Below the pieces are notes generated by a model that worked only from the letters and a program-made list of their open reading frames with translations, made no database searches and had not been told where the DNA came from. Source: Micropterix aruncella (lineage: Eukaryota; Arthropoda; Insecta; Lepidoptera; Micropterigidae). From it: a stretch of DNA of 64,000 nucleotides. Shown piece after piece: positions 11,780 to 23,692 of this stretch. The stretch spans positions 44,552,948 through 44,616,947 of the forward strand of contig OX155980.1 in assembly GCA_944548615.1 (NCBI GenBank). The letters are read 5' to 3'. Numbering within the stretch: the stretch's first letter is position 1; the number at the start of each line of letters is the position of its first letter. A program made the translations under genes and the position numbers.

Positions 11780-12050
11780 AGGCAGGTATATGCAAAAACA
11801 GTCCTTCTTTTACTACCTAAAAAGTAAGGATATAACTGGACATAAAATTGCAACGGGGGCGCCACAACCTGGAAGCACATCGTACGGAAAACCCGAACAT
11901 CCTTTGCCCAAAGACAATTTGGCCCTATAGGCCCCATAATTTATAATAACCTAAAAGAATTCATAGAAACATGCCGAAATATTAGGTTTATCCAATTAAA
12001 ATTTAAAATACACAACACTTACTTCAACTTGGGAGAAATGAGGTGGAAAA
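11780..12050 (+). mobile_element. LINE ORF2 C-terminal relic
   Basis: One frame reads VRKTRTSFAQRQFGPIGPII, then YNNLKEFIETCRNIRFIQLK and FKIHNTY. This is the C-terminal RTSFGQRxFxYxGPxIYNxL block of jockey/R1-like ORF2 proteins. It is short, has upstream stops, and is an isolated fragment. Confidence 0.6.
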
Positions 12051-12654
12051 TGTAATAAGTCACATTTTAAAAAAGTCACACAAAAAAATTATTGTCATAT
12101 AATATAATACATTTTATGTTTTTATATAATTTTTTTATAAAGCTCATATTACGACACTTTTTTTAAATTTTTATTTCCACGACAATTCCATATCGATATT
12201 TTTAAATATAATTATAAGTTTAATTTGAATCCACTTATCTGTTTTATATTTTATTACATTTTGTATGTTTCATTTTAACACTATGACTGCGCGCAAGTGA
12301 ATAAATCATTTCCATTCACAGAGCCTTCCTTAGTACTGGCTATGGTGTAGTTAGGCAGATTCTGCAATTAATACAATGTAAATTAATATTTTGAATGAGC
12401 AAAATTACTTGTTTTGATTATTTGAATAGATGAGAATAGGCAAGCTACATATTGAAAACAACTCCGATAGAAATCAGTCAAGTGATTTCCGAGTTATACG
12501 AGCACAGACAAATAGACAGACGTTTGGTAATTTATTATATGTAAGGATAAGTTACGTAAAATACCGCAAAACAATCGGCTCCCAATGTACTCCTTTTATT
12601 CGTCTAAGTGACGAGCAACCGGTGATTTTAATAAATTCTACTACGACTAGGAGT
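12051..12654. other. AT-rich stretch; repeat motif with GACAGACG
   Basis: Mostly AT-rich. At 12470-12522 the text AGTGATTTCCGAGTTATACG, then AGACAAATAGACAGACG, resembles the conserved end of nonautonomous lepidopteran repeats. No coding signal. Confidence 0.4.
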
Positions 12655-13671
12655 TCATGGCGATCTCTTTAGATGGATATCGTCATACGTTAATAAACGT
12701 CACCAATCTGTAGCCTTCGGTGGTTTCCGATCCAACTACGCATCCATACCCTCTGGAGTCCCGCAGGGTTCTCACCTAGGTCCTCTGCTCTTCAACGCGT
12801 ATTTACATGATATTGGATCATGCTTTAAAAATGGGCCCTATATAATATACGCTGATGACCTCAAAATTTACGCCCAGGTTGAAAGTATCACCGATTGCCA
12901 TCTTATCTAGGACGACATTAATAGATCTTTTGAGTACTGCGAAAGAAACAGACTCTCTCTCAACGCTTTGAAATGCAATCAAATTACGTTTAGCCGTAAA
13001 AAAAATAAATTGCATTTTCAGTATTTAACCATTATCCGATTCCCAACGCGCTGAGCATTCGCGACCTTGGCGTTCAACTCGATCACCGATTGACATTTGA
13101 CGGACACATATAAGGTATTGTCAGTAATGCGTTAAAAACCTTGGGCTTCATTAGTAGGGTCTCAAAGTCGTTCTCTGACCCGACTGTATTCAAAACCCAT
13201 TATTTTGCAAACATCCGCAGCGTATTAGAGTTTGCATCTCCGATCTGGAATCCTCAAAATCATGTATGTAAGGAGAGATTAGAAAGTGTCCAAAAACGAT
13301 TTATGAGACAACTTAACTACCGTCAATGCTTGGGACTGAACACGTACGAGGAGAGACTGAATCACTTCAATATTGCTTCATTGGAGAACCGCCGTTCCAC
13401 GGCAGACATGGTATTATTACATAAAATTATCCACAACAATGTGGACAACCCGTATTTCACACAGAATTTATATTTTAACGTACCACCACGCGTGGCTCGC
13501 TTTCCCCGTACCTTCAAAGTCCCGCGCGTCCGTACTATGTATGCCCAGAATTCAATTATGTACCGCTTAATGTCAACTTACGATAATAAATTCCAGAAAA
13601 TCGACCTATTTAACATGAAAGAGAATAAGTTTAAGCAGAGCATATACTTAAAATTAATCGAAAATGTCTAA
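12655..13671 (+). mobile_element. Non-LTR retrotransposon reverse transcriptase, C-terminal half (broken)
   Basis: Successive blocks read GGFRSNYASIPSGVPQGSHL, then GPLLFNAYLHDIGS, IIYADDLKIYAQ (the YADD catalytic Asp pair), LSLNALKCNQITFS and LGVQLDHRLTFDGHI. An open 176-codon frame (13141-13671) follows with LGFISRVSKSFSD, SVLEFASPIWNPQ, RLESVQKRFMRQL and LYFNVPP. These are reverse-transcriptase motifs B to E plus the thumb and C-terminal region of jockey-like LINEs. Nonsense codons (after DCHL and after DGHI) and at least one frameshift near 13020 separate the blocks. It is a 5'-truncated pseudogene, catalytic at best in its ancestor. Confidence 0.85.
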
Positions 13672-13725
13672 TGTCTATGTCTATGTCATGTCTATGTAAA
13701 TGTCCATGTCATAGACATTTCACAT
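13668..13725. repeat. ATGTCT / ATGTCTATGTCT short tandem repeat
   Basis: A short ATGTCTATG-type microsatellite immediately follows the LINE stop codon, ending in CATGTCATAGACATTTCACATG with palindromic character. It lies at the start of the LINE 3' UTR. Confidence 0.6.
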
Positions 13726-15460
13726 GGGATACTAATGTCTTAGGAACTATTTGGTTTTTCATTCTTTGTTCTTTAACTTTATATGATAGGTTTATATGAT
13801 ACAGTAAATTTTTCGTATTTTTTGTACTGTACATTATTACTTAAAATCTATTGGCACCCATTCCTTCCTTTTCCTTTCCTTTTCCCCTCCCAACCCCCAC
13901 AGAATGCACTGTGCGTATTGGAGACTTAACTAACTAAAACTATTGTTGAAAGCATGTCATCGGCCAAAAATGTTATAATGCAAGATTAGTCGAAAGAAGC
14001 TTATAGAGACGGTCTGATGACCCTGTGCTGGTACCATGCATTAGAGTTTCTTGCAGTCTGGCGCAACAGTTAACACAAATGTGTCCTGTCAAGGCATGTA
14101 AGCAATGACGGAGAAGCCCTGATTAAACAACTGAGACTGTTCAATCGCTTTCGCCGCTCATTTTGCTCGGCAACGTTCATGCACAACAATGGTAAAATTT
14201 CGGGAGTTGCGGCCGGCGACTCTTAGTCGCTCGCCATTTTCGTGAGACCTTGATTCCTACTTTTAACAGGATAAAATAAACTCCAAATTAGCAGTTTAAA
14301 AGGACTTCAAATCATTCATTGATTCCTGTCACCGAGAGTTCCACAGCAGAGGATTAACTATTAACTCCATTACAATGTATAAAACTGTCTAGATAATAGG
14401 GGTCAATGTTTCGATAAATTAAATATTTATTATTGGTACAAAAATTTTGGTTTTTATTTTATGTGTAGAACGGCAACTTCATTGGTAAAAATCGAATACA
14501 CATTACAAATATAATTTTATTTAGGTATAGCGTCGGAAATAAGCTTTTTAAACAAATAAGTACGACATTTGAATTATAGACCTATTTCTGTAAGCTATTA
14601 TAGTGTATACTTAAACAGTTTAATTGGCTTGTCACTAATTGATAGAGTGCATACTATAGCAAAAAATTGTTAAAATATTTCAGAAGAAATAATATATATT
14701 TTTTATTTATTCGGGTAAAACAATTCATAGTATTTATTCGAAATGAAACTAACGTGGTAGGAGAAACCAACGATGCATAAAAATGTATTCACATATCCAC
14801 ATCAAAGGAAAGTTAGTTAGAAGAGAAAATATCATTCTTATGGCCGCTGCCACCGCTCAGCTACGTCTTCGCCAACCGCACGGCGTCTTAAAGAGACATG
14901 GGTATGTCCTTTTCGGTTTTTTCCGCTCCATGTACCATAAGATATTCGCATTGTGATTGAGGATTCAGAAAATAGAATGTCAACCTCAGGGGATAAATTC
15001 AATATGAACCACATCGAACAAAAATATTATATCTACAATATATTGGTAAAGGCTAGCTGACTTACTCATTCATTTACCTATCTAGGCCGAGCCGAAATTA
15101 CTGGGGTCAGGGCCTTAACCATTAATGCATATTGTTGCCAATTGTCTACATATATTTTCATTTAATTTTATTCAAAAATATTAGTGTGACCGTTTCCAAA
15201 CGCACGTTGATAACCATAGACAAATCATGTGTAATCAAGAAAAGGAAATACATTATTTTTGGCGGGAAGTTATATCGTTTTTTGACATTTGATTGTGGTG
15301 GGTGATAAAGTTCAATGTGTTACTTGAAGAGATAGTTTATATTGTCGAGTTCCTTATAAAGAAGTGATTTATATAATTGTTAAAAAATTACTTCTCATCT
15401 ATTGTCAGGTAAACTATCAATGTTTGATGTTGTATTTGAAAATTATATTAGATGCAATCT
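13726..15460. other. LINE 3' UTR remainder then stretch with no gene
   Basis: 13726-13920 is probably LINE 3' UTR (pyrimidine-rich TTCCTTTTCCTTTCCTTTTC). Around 14030-14120 a broken frame reads SFLQSGATVNTN and may be a mariner scrap, but this is weak. Otherwise no feature is seen. Confidence 0.4.
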
Positions 15461-15474
15461 AGATTTTTGGAATA

Positions 15475-16120
15475 TATATTGAGATGTCAACCACAACGGG
15501 CGAACCCGTCACCGCAGGACGTTTTAACGATTCATCGTTCTATCGACCGTGCAGTGAGCGTAGAAGACTTTGGACATTACAAATCCGACGTCTAGCCAAC
15601 GCCTTTACCGCGAGATAGCCAGTATGTTGCCTGGCGGGCCGACACTCGCTCCCTTGCTTCTAATTGTGACCAGATTTCTCCGGTCTCTCGATTGGTTCCG
15701 AGTTCGAGGTCGCTTGCGCGGTCCTCTCCCTTACGAAGCGGTGAAACGGTGTGCACCGAATCTATCGCGGACCAAGGCGTCCTTTGCCCGACTCTGAACC
15801 GGGATCGGATGACCAATGGTCATTTCAAGAGCAGTCGCCGTAAGATAGGCAACCACCCCCGCTCTATAGGAAACAATACAGTTCCCAGACTCCCCCGACT
15901 GTTAGTCGGAGAGCACAATCGATTGGCTTGCGCCGCTCGGTGCGCAGACCGTCCAGGAGCGCCAGAGGTTTGATTCCCAGGGGAGACTGGTTGACCCAGT
16001 GTCCTACCCAGGTTCGCACCCCATGCGTGGAGGCCATCGGATGGGTGTTGACCCATGAGTGTTACCGACCCTGAACACATGGGTCATCGTTGCCACCTCA
16101 TCATGGGCCCGTTAGCTCCC
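15475..16120 (+). mobile_element. Complete 646-bp GC-rich SINE-like element with 14-bp target duplication
   Basis: The direct repeat AGATTTTTGGAATA occurs at 15461-15474 and again at 16121-16134 and flanks this GC-rich block exactly. The 5' end (TATATTGAGATGTCAAC) is shared with copy a at 7060, and the internal region with copy c at 32990, so it is a defined family. It carries no reverse-transcriptase motif, and its overlapping open frames have no recognised domain. A GGTTTGATTCC near 15967 resembles a tRNA-type B box. A 14-bp duplication points to LINE-mediated insertion, but there is no poly-A or simple tail. It may be a long SINE or an internally deleted LINE derivative. Confidence 0.75.
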
Positions 16121-16134
16121 AGATTTTTGGAATA

Positions 16135-17716
16135 GCTAGATGGAGAAATAGAAACCGAGGGTATTTGGTTTTCTATTTCTTTTATTATAAGTGGCCAGTT
16201 TCAGAAACTTTTAGTATGCCCCAATTATAAGCCATGATAAAAAAGGAGCAGTTTTAAAAATAGGTACAAGCTTCCAGGTTGTAAAGGATTTTCACAGACA
16301 ACTCAGTCGTGGGAAAATCCTGCATCAAATGCAAGGTTGATTTATTTCACAACAAAAATCGCAATTGCTTTGTTGTATTTTATTCATAAATAATATTGAA
16401 ATTCCTATACTAATGAATATAAATGCAATATGACTATTTGTTGACGTCTACAGTAATTCTAGTAATAAACGAATATTGTTGCCGAAAGTTTACAAGTCTA
16501 CATACAAGTTACAAGTCTACATACAAGTTTTTTCAAAATAAATATACCATGTTTTTAGCAAATTTTTTGAATTTATTTTTCACGTGATCTATGACTATTT
16601 TCCTATAATAAACTATTTTATTCAATTCAACATAAATAATCATGCATTTAAGGGTTAAAACTTTTCAAAAAGTTTCCTTTGAACACATAAGGTTGTGGAA
16701 AGGAAGGATTTTTTGAAATACGACCCTTTACTAGCCTGCACGATAGTCCAACTATAGTAACAACAATATCATCCCTTCAGTTTTCAAGATTGGTTTATAA
16801 GTTCAAAGGTTTTGATAATGAATATTATAGAAACAATTATACTAAAAATGATACTATCGAATGTTTATTTTAAGAGCCGAAGACCCGTTCAATAAGGGCC
16901 GCAAGTCTAAGCATACGGCGGAGCATATCTAAATGACACCACATTACGATACTAATTATGAACTTGATTGTCACTTTGTTATTGATGATTCCCATTTCAA
17001 CAGTGTATAAATAAATACGTAGGCTTATAATATATAAGCCTACGTATCTGTTTATAAGCATAAAGTCTGGTTTTAAAATAAAATTGAAGCTATTATTGAA
17101 GTATAGGAACCAATACATTCAACTAGGAGAAAACGTAATTATATTAATACTGTAGATATAAGTAATAATACTTTACAATACTCTAGATAAAGCGTTACTA
17201 CGATTTAACTTTATGTGTTACCTATATTAACAGCATCTATGAATACCTGAAAATGAATAATCATTATTTTCGCAATTACGGATAAAGGACTGTGTACCAG
17301 AAAAGTTTAATAAAACCAATGTACTAAAATTGGTAAATTTTGGCTGATCATAATTGTTTATTTGTTGCTGCATATAGGTAAACCAGAGAAAATCAGGTAA
17401 AAATCAAATAAACTAAATGACACTATTTTTTTTTTCATTTCAGGTATGTTCCTGCCATATGCGCTAAGCCACTTCCATCTTCCTAGATAAAAAACGGTTT
17501 GAACTATATTCATAAAGGTAAGATTTTCAGGATTTATTTTTGTTATTATGGTTCTACGCAATGTTCAACTTTTTCTTTATACTAACTTTTTTCTAAAACC
17601 AATATACTTGTTTAGTTTAATGTACACAATCGATCCTTGATGTTAGGTTCCGAAAACCAAAAATTATAAACGTATATAAAATAACAGCTAATATCGTAAT
17701 GGTTTGTTAACATGTA
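16135..17716. other. Stretch with no gene seen
   Basis: AT-rich, probably intronic. ACAAGTCTACATACAAGTT is duplicated in tandem at 16490-16528. A pyrimidine-rich acceptor-like TTTTCATTTCAG at 17432-17443 is followed by a 14-codon frame ending in TAG (17486). In phase it could follow exon A, but it is too short to support. Confidence 0.45.
17015..17047. repeat. Perfect 15-bp palindrome arms with 3-base spacer
   Basis: ATACGTAGGCTTATA and its reverse complement are separated by ATA. A stable cruciform or hairpin could form. No flanking repeat was recognised. Confidence 0.85.
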
Positions 17717-18202
17717 TCTGCCGTTAGGGTCGCATGTCGTTAAATGACGAAAACGTCGTTAAAAAATCTTTATTGTAGCCATTTAAAAACCGAATCCGAT
17801 TCCGAATCTCTATAATATCGAAAAAATAGACTTCAAGATTCGGCTTTTCCCATATTTCAAGGTGCTTTCATGGATCATTCAAGGCAATGTAATAGATAAT
17901 AGAAACATTCGAAATTTAATGCTGGAGACGAATGCAACCAAATTTGAGTCCGCTCTCTCTCGCTTTAATCGGTTGATGACAGGTGACAATACCTCATCAA
18001 CGGATTGATACTCTCCTAGTACTTCAGTCACTTAGCCAGACGAGGGGAAATAAAATCGAATAACTTGTAATTATCGGAACCATTGCGGATAAGTCAACAA
18101 TATATAATGCCGCGCTAGTTTTCTGACACTAGGGAAATGACCACAATAGTGATTTTTTAATGACGTTTTCGGCATTTAACGACATGAGACCCTAACGGCA
18201 GA
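17717..18202. mobile_element. MITE with about 52-bp terminal inverted repeats
   Basis: Both ends, read inward, begin TCTGCCGTTAGGGTC and continue CATGTCGTTAAATG, CGAAAACGTC and TTAAAAAATC, with only a few mismatches over about 52 bases. The 486-bp interior has no open frame. The near-identity of the ends suggests a fairly recent nonautonomous DNA transposon. No clear target duplication was found, so the superfamily is unassigned. Confidence 0.85.
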
Positions 18203-20278
18203 CACAGATTTCGAACCGCCTCGGAGTTATAATATCAAGCAATAGACTTTTAAATATTAATCATTAAAAAAATACTCGTCTCAGATTAGCAACTAGGGTC
18301 TATATATTCATATAGATACTTAAATAAATTTTGATGAAAATCGTATAACCGCGTAAATTAAATGTAAGATAAATATTCCCATATATATGATACAAAGGTA
18401 TATACATATTTACTTCTGAAAATCGCTGTTTTGGATTCAGTAAGTACCAAGTCGTCAAAATAGTCAAAATCGCAGTATACAGTTATAGCAACAAAAAAAA
18501 AGAAAACATGTTATACAGTGATTATAAAATATTTTACAATTTGCTTTCAATGTCTGTAGCAAAGTATGGCTACTTTCAAGTCCTAAACGGTTGCAGGTTT
18601 CGAACCATAAACATTATTCTACTAAATCTCACAAGAAAAAATCGAGTGGTGATGTCTGCTTATCGCCATTGGAATTCTACAGCACCTAGGGACTCTATGC
18701 ACCCATTAGATAGGTTGTGTTTAACCTCCTCGGACCTGAGCATTTTTATTAGCTAGTTGTTGAATATTATTGAGTATTCCCTGTGTGAAAAAATAAGGGA
18801 ATCTATAAAAAATAAGCAATAAAATGTCACTGATCTGGAAGGTAGAAATATGGGTAGTCATCTACAGTGGATTCTGCCAGGTGAATAGTTAGTTAAAATA
18901 TATTGTATAAAAATTCGAATTATAATAATTGATTTTCGTATTTTCATTACTGTCGTACTGGATTATTATTTATTTATTTTTAAAATAGTTATAGTATTCA
19001 TATGGGTACAAAGTAATATTCAAGTTGTTTATTAGGGTGGAGCGTCAATTTATTTTTCGAATTTCAGAATGGTACTTCTGAAAGTTGTCGGTTATTATAT
19101 GATTAAAAACTGTTTAATTAAATTCCTTGATATATTTAAGGAAATACTGCCCCAAGCCCTTTGAAATTTGTAAAAATTGACTTTTTTAGGCAAAACTTTG
19201 ATGTTCTCTGTAGTTTAATAAAACAGCAAACAATTATTAAAATTACATTTATTTGCTTAAAAACTAATTGAATTGCAATATTAATAACACTATTGATCAA
19301 ATAATAGCAAATTATGTTTCTTTGTTACATAGAGAAAGATAGTTAAAAAAATAAAAAATCACTGAATTTTGAAATCTTTCTTAGTTTCAAATACTGGCAT
19401 AAATTGACGAGATTGAAGACGTGTTTTTATGAACCCGTCTCTCCTTATTGGACCACACACTGCAGCAGAGGCTTCTGTCCCTATTTTTACAATTCTGTCC
19501 CTATTAAAAACAACTTTATCACGATTTCTCAATTATACTCATTCTTACCACAATACGTTTTCAATCGCAAACCATAGTATTCATATTTATTAGTAATTGG
19601 CGTTCGATAGGCGTATCGCAAGAATGAGAAAAAGTTTTCTTTTAGTATATTTTTGTTGTTTTTTACATTGATGTACAAGTACATTGATGTACAAATAATT
19701 AAGTTTGTCGAACTACAAGAAAACCCATGCTTGTGGAAGTAAGACTCGGTGGAATATAAAAACAGGGAGATGCAACAAAGTGCACTAGAAAACATAGTGG
19801 CTTCTATGCAAATATCAAATTTCAATACAATGTCTGCAAAAATAAAATAAAAAAATACGATCTCACTATTGCCAAGAGCTAAAGAAAATTAAAAGTTCAA
19901 AAAAAGTAGCTCTGGAACCGATGAAGTTTATACGCCTGACCTGTTTTTTGTTCTTCATTTTGTTTCTGATCAAACGAGGGGATATAATAAACGCTAAATT
20001 TGCACTAACACACGCCACACCTTTGTCTACAGACTCCTTTTTGTAACTAACGAGCCAGCGAAATACAGATGAGCTCGAAAGAGATGTATAATAGTGTCAA
20101 CTCTTTGACGAATGCTTCACGAAATCGAATTGTCTCGTCCGAGAAGTTGGCATGCTCTTCGTGCGTCAAACCTCGTATCGTGACAACCGAGCTTTAAGCA
20201 CAACATATGCATCCGACCCAAGTTCTCCGTCGTCATAAAATAGGTCCTGACTTGAAACTATCGTTGATTCTGGCATCG
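18203..20278. other. Stretch with no gene seen
   Basis: AT-rich, with short spurious frames only. Two adjacent copies of GTACATTGATGTACAA-type sequence lie at 19671-19696. Nothing else supported. Confidence 0.45.
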
Positions 20279-20340
20279 ACTAATACTCGAGTTTTTGTAC
20301 TAATACTCGAGTTTGAAACGACTATTACTCGAATTTTACT
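20279..20340. repeat. Three spaced copies of ACTAATACTCGAGTTT
   Basis: ACTAATACTCGAGTTT occurs at 20279-20294 and 20299-20314, and a variant ACTATTACTCGAATTT at 20321-20336, with a period of about 20-22 bases. This could be a decayed minisatellite or a cluster of binding sites around CTCGAG. Function is not inferable. Confidence 0.6.
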
Positions 20341-23300
20341 TGACCGAGTATAACAGAAAGGGCAGCGTTCGACAGAGGAAGGTTGAAAGCGATAAGCAAA
20401 CCAGATAAAATTTCCTATGCCCCCGTATCTCGCAAGGGAGGTGGGGGACTTAGTCGGACAACGAAAAGATTAGTTAGTACGCGCAGAGTGGTTTTGGATA
20501 GCCCGTATCATGGTTTGTAGCATGATTCGAGAAGAATAAATAACTCCATTGTATAGAATCAAGTAGGTAAACGGATACATTCTGAAGCGACGTTTACACG
20601 GAAATTTCACATTGGTAGCTCTGTCTACTACCCACCAATTTTATTTCGCATATGCGTGCCGAGGCCGCTTACAGTCTCAGCGAGAGATGGGTTGCCCATT
20701 ATATTTTATACGTGTCAAGGAAGGAAAAGGGGGAGGTCTTGGTCAGTTTCTGTGTGAGAGCAAACATTTTTTAAACAATATTTTGAAGGTGAACAACGAA
20801 GAGGCATGCCTAATATAGTGTGAGAGCTAATTCCATAAACGAGCAGGATGGTTAGTGTAAGAGTACGTGTAAGCGGAAGATTTATGTAATGGACTTGATT
20901 AAAGTAGAAAACTATGACCTCAATAAGGTGGCATTTCTCCTTGAAAAAATAGGTCTTCATGAAAGATGCATACACATTGACCCTGATTATACAATGAATT
21001 CCCTCTATATGCTATATCAACTTCAAAACAATTACGACCACAATGATCGTTTTCAGTTTCAAAATAATGGCGATATATTCAAAATATTTTTTTTCTGCAC
21101 TAGCGAAGATCGATGTTACAATATAGGGCGCACCTCCCAACGGGTTTATATTACCTATCGGTTAATAATATCATACAATGTAGTAGTAATATTATCACGT
21201 AATAGTCGTGGTTGTAGGGGGATGAAGAAACTAAGCATAGAAAGGTCTATCTGTTCACGGTTCACCGCCTTGTAGCCGCCAGGAGATACGGTTTTCGTAG
21301 CCATTCAACCGAATGCGATTGTTTTGACCTTTACCAGTAGTCGTTATTTATTTGGTTATCGAATAAACGGATTGCCCACCATTTCCAAAGTAACTAAGTT
21401 TAGTCGGTGGGTGGCGTGCGTGCAGTGGCACACTTAAGGAATAGGGGGAGGGGGGGGGGGGGAAGGCCCCATTTAAGAAGTGGATTATTAACTTTCGCAC
21501 ATCCAGCTAGGGATCAAATATCGTTTAAATCCAAAAGGGAAAAAGATAAGATGATTTTATTACTACTTTTCTTATTCCTCAGGTGCGCTCTCCTCTTCGG
21601 AGGTTAGTTATCATCATACATAGCTATATCAATTTTGCATGACGCTGCTTGGAACAAGGAAGTGATTATCCATTCAAAAATATTGGATTATCTATGGCCA
21701 CTCAGTCCTGGTATTTTACCGTTGATAATTATTTGAAAATGGTGGTATTAATTGCCTGCCATGACGTGGCAGAAGTGAACCAATTTCTGTCTTCAACCGT
21801 CTGGAGAATATTAATTCTTTCCCCATTCTTTGGAATACCATTTCGTTATGAACTTCATCAGTCCACGAAATTTTAAACATCCTTCTCTATACCCAGTATT
21901 CGAATGATTATTTTTTTTAAAGGAGATTCAATGTGTTAACGAAGTCCAAATTAATATGTAAACATATATATTATTAAATATTTATTAGAAATTGCAATGC
22001 AATTTTGATTTAATAATTAATAAATTGAAATTTAAATTTCCGTCATGATACTTTATTTCAAAGAATATTGAATGCTAAGAATGAATAACAGAGTATGGTA
22101 GGGACACATTTAGTTTTAGAAGATTTTGCAGTCGAATTTCAGAGGCTTTTCTATGAAAGTGATGAATGGCACTCAATATTTCAAAAATCAATACTGTGCT
22201 AAATTGGCGAACTATCATATATCGATCGTTTTTTTACTGGCAATGACTTTTATTAAGACTTTATTGTTGTTATGATGTCAAATGTGATTTTAGAACGCCC
22301 ATTTTTTTTAGATAATTGACACAATGCGACTAAAAACTTTAGAAGCCTATTATATAACCTACAAAAAATGGTCCAGTTTTGAAAATTATCTCCATCTATG
22401 TACAAAAAATCTTACTTTGCCTATGTCCTTACACAATTAAATCAACTTCTCGTAAAAGAGATCGAATGCGGATTTCATTATATTCACTTAAACCGTATGG
22501 AATTATATTTTTCATTGATTTTATTGTTTCGTCGATGTTGCTTCGTTTTTTTAAACGTCCATATTTTTAAGAGATCTTTTATATGTCTGAATATGTTAGA
22601 AGTTATATAAAATTGACTTTTTTATCCCATACAAAAGACCCAAAGAAACTGGCATATGCTGACTGAGAGACTACATTAGAGAGACTACGAGGGAGATAAT
22701 TAAAAAAATAGAAGAATCTTTCAAGCATGTGGGTAAAATTTTATCATTTTAGAAAACCTCGACGATTATTTGGACGAATTACCGCTATTATATTGTATAA
22801 AAAGACTGACTTTTCCTTAAGACGACGTGCTGGCGCATAAATAGCAAGAGAACTCAAGGATACCTAAATAAACCCCTCGATTTTTTTTATGTTGTCTAAG
22901 GCCTGTTTTTCTGAAGAAGTAATTACAAAAAAGGAGTATTAAAACATGCAATTACTGGCATAGTAACGCCTGTCAAACATTTTAAAATTCAAAATCCAAC
23001 ACAGGGCATGCTAGGAACGTATTTATACCTTTCTAATATAACGAAAAATATAAAAAACTTTGTAACTAAAAAAATAGACAACTTTGAACATTTGACATGT
23101 ATATTTTATATTCGATTGCTTAAAAATGTAAGCAAAACAAATCAAACTTTTAAAATATGAAATATTTGAATTTTACCTAAATAATATTAGAGCTTTTTCC
23201 ATTTTTAAACTTATCTACCAATATAGCCTCTCGTCAGATATATCATTTTCTTAGGACTTTGGTTTGGGATAAATAAAGTAAATTTTAAACAACTTCTACC

Positions 23301-23606
23301 AATTTAGGACAAATGTTGCCTCTCAATGGTTCATTTTAAATATGAAAGTTGTATTTAAAAAACGATTTGTATTTAGAAACAATGACAAAATATGATTTCT
23401 CCAAAAAAAATATAATTTCATTTTTAATTTATGCAGAATCCGTCTCGTGACTCATTTCGACATTTTTCTCGGTCTGCAGTGATTTCGGATTTCCCCATAC
23501 TGTCCTGTTTTAAAAACTCATCCTGTATATCACAATATATTTGCTAAAAGCGAAAAGTCTCTTATAACATCACGCTGCGTAATCTTCTTTCCAATTTTGT
23601 TTCCAG
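20341..23606. other. Stretch with no supported gene
   Basis: Frames up to 128 codons (20889-21275) show no recognisable domain and no convincing splice sites, so they are not called. A poly-G tract of about 14 G lies at 21449-21462. The final 25 bases form a strong pyrimidine-rich 3' splice region (CTTCTTTCCAATTTTGTTTC, then CAG). Confidence 0.45.
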
Positions 23607-23692
23607 GGTACAGACGATGTTATCTCCAATATTGAAAGCTGTGAGATATAGAGATAAAGGAAAATCTGCTATGTTTAAAGATCCGCCTCAGG
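23607..23692 (+). CDS. Exon D candidate, phase-compatible with exon A
   Basis: After a strong acceptor (TTTTGTTTCCAG at 23606), one base (G) completes a split codon. Then 28 open codons read VQTMLSPILKAVRYRDKGKS and AMFKDPPQ, ending at a possible donor (CAGG|GTAGGC at 23692/23693). If no donor is used, the frame runs to a stop after QGRHLLLHI, which would make it a terminal exon. Exon A ends in AG of a split codon, so A joined to D would give KIPR-VQTML in frame. The protein is basic and unrecognised. The call rests on splice signals, phase and codon openness only. Confidence 0.35.

Noticed and set aside
14030..14130. Possible mariner piece (SFLQSGATVNTN)
   Set aside because: Broken by stops and only loosely like the mariner SFLxPGxTV region; not enough to call.
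15570..16080. Four overlapping open frames of 74-93 codons on both strands
   Set aside because: They arise from the GC-rich, stop-poor SINE-like element and match no protein family.
17444..17486. Tiny terminal exon after a strong acceptor (YVPAICAKPLPSS, stop)
   Set aside because: Phase fits exon A, but 13 codons after a poly-T tract is easily a chance match in AT-rich DNA.
20889..21275. 128-codon frame starting MDLIKVENYDLNK
   Set aside because: No known domain, no flanking splice sites, AT-rich composition like its surroundings; could be chance.
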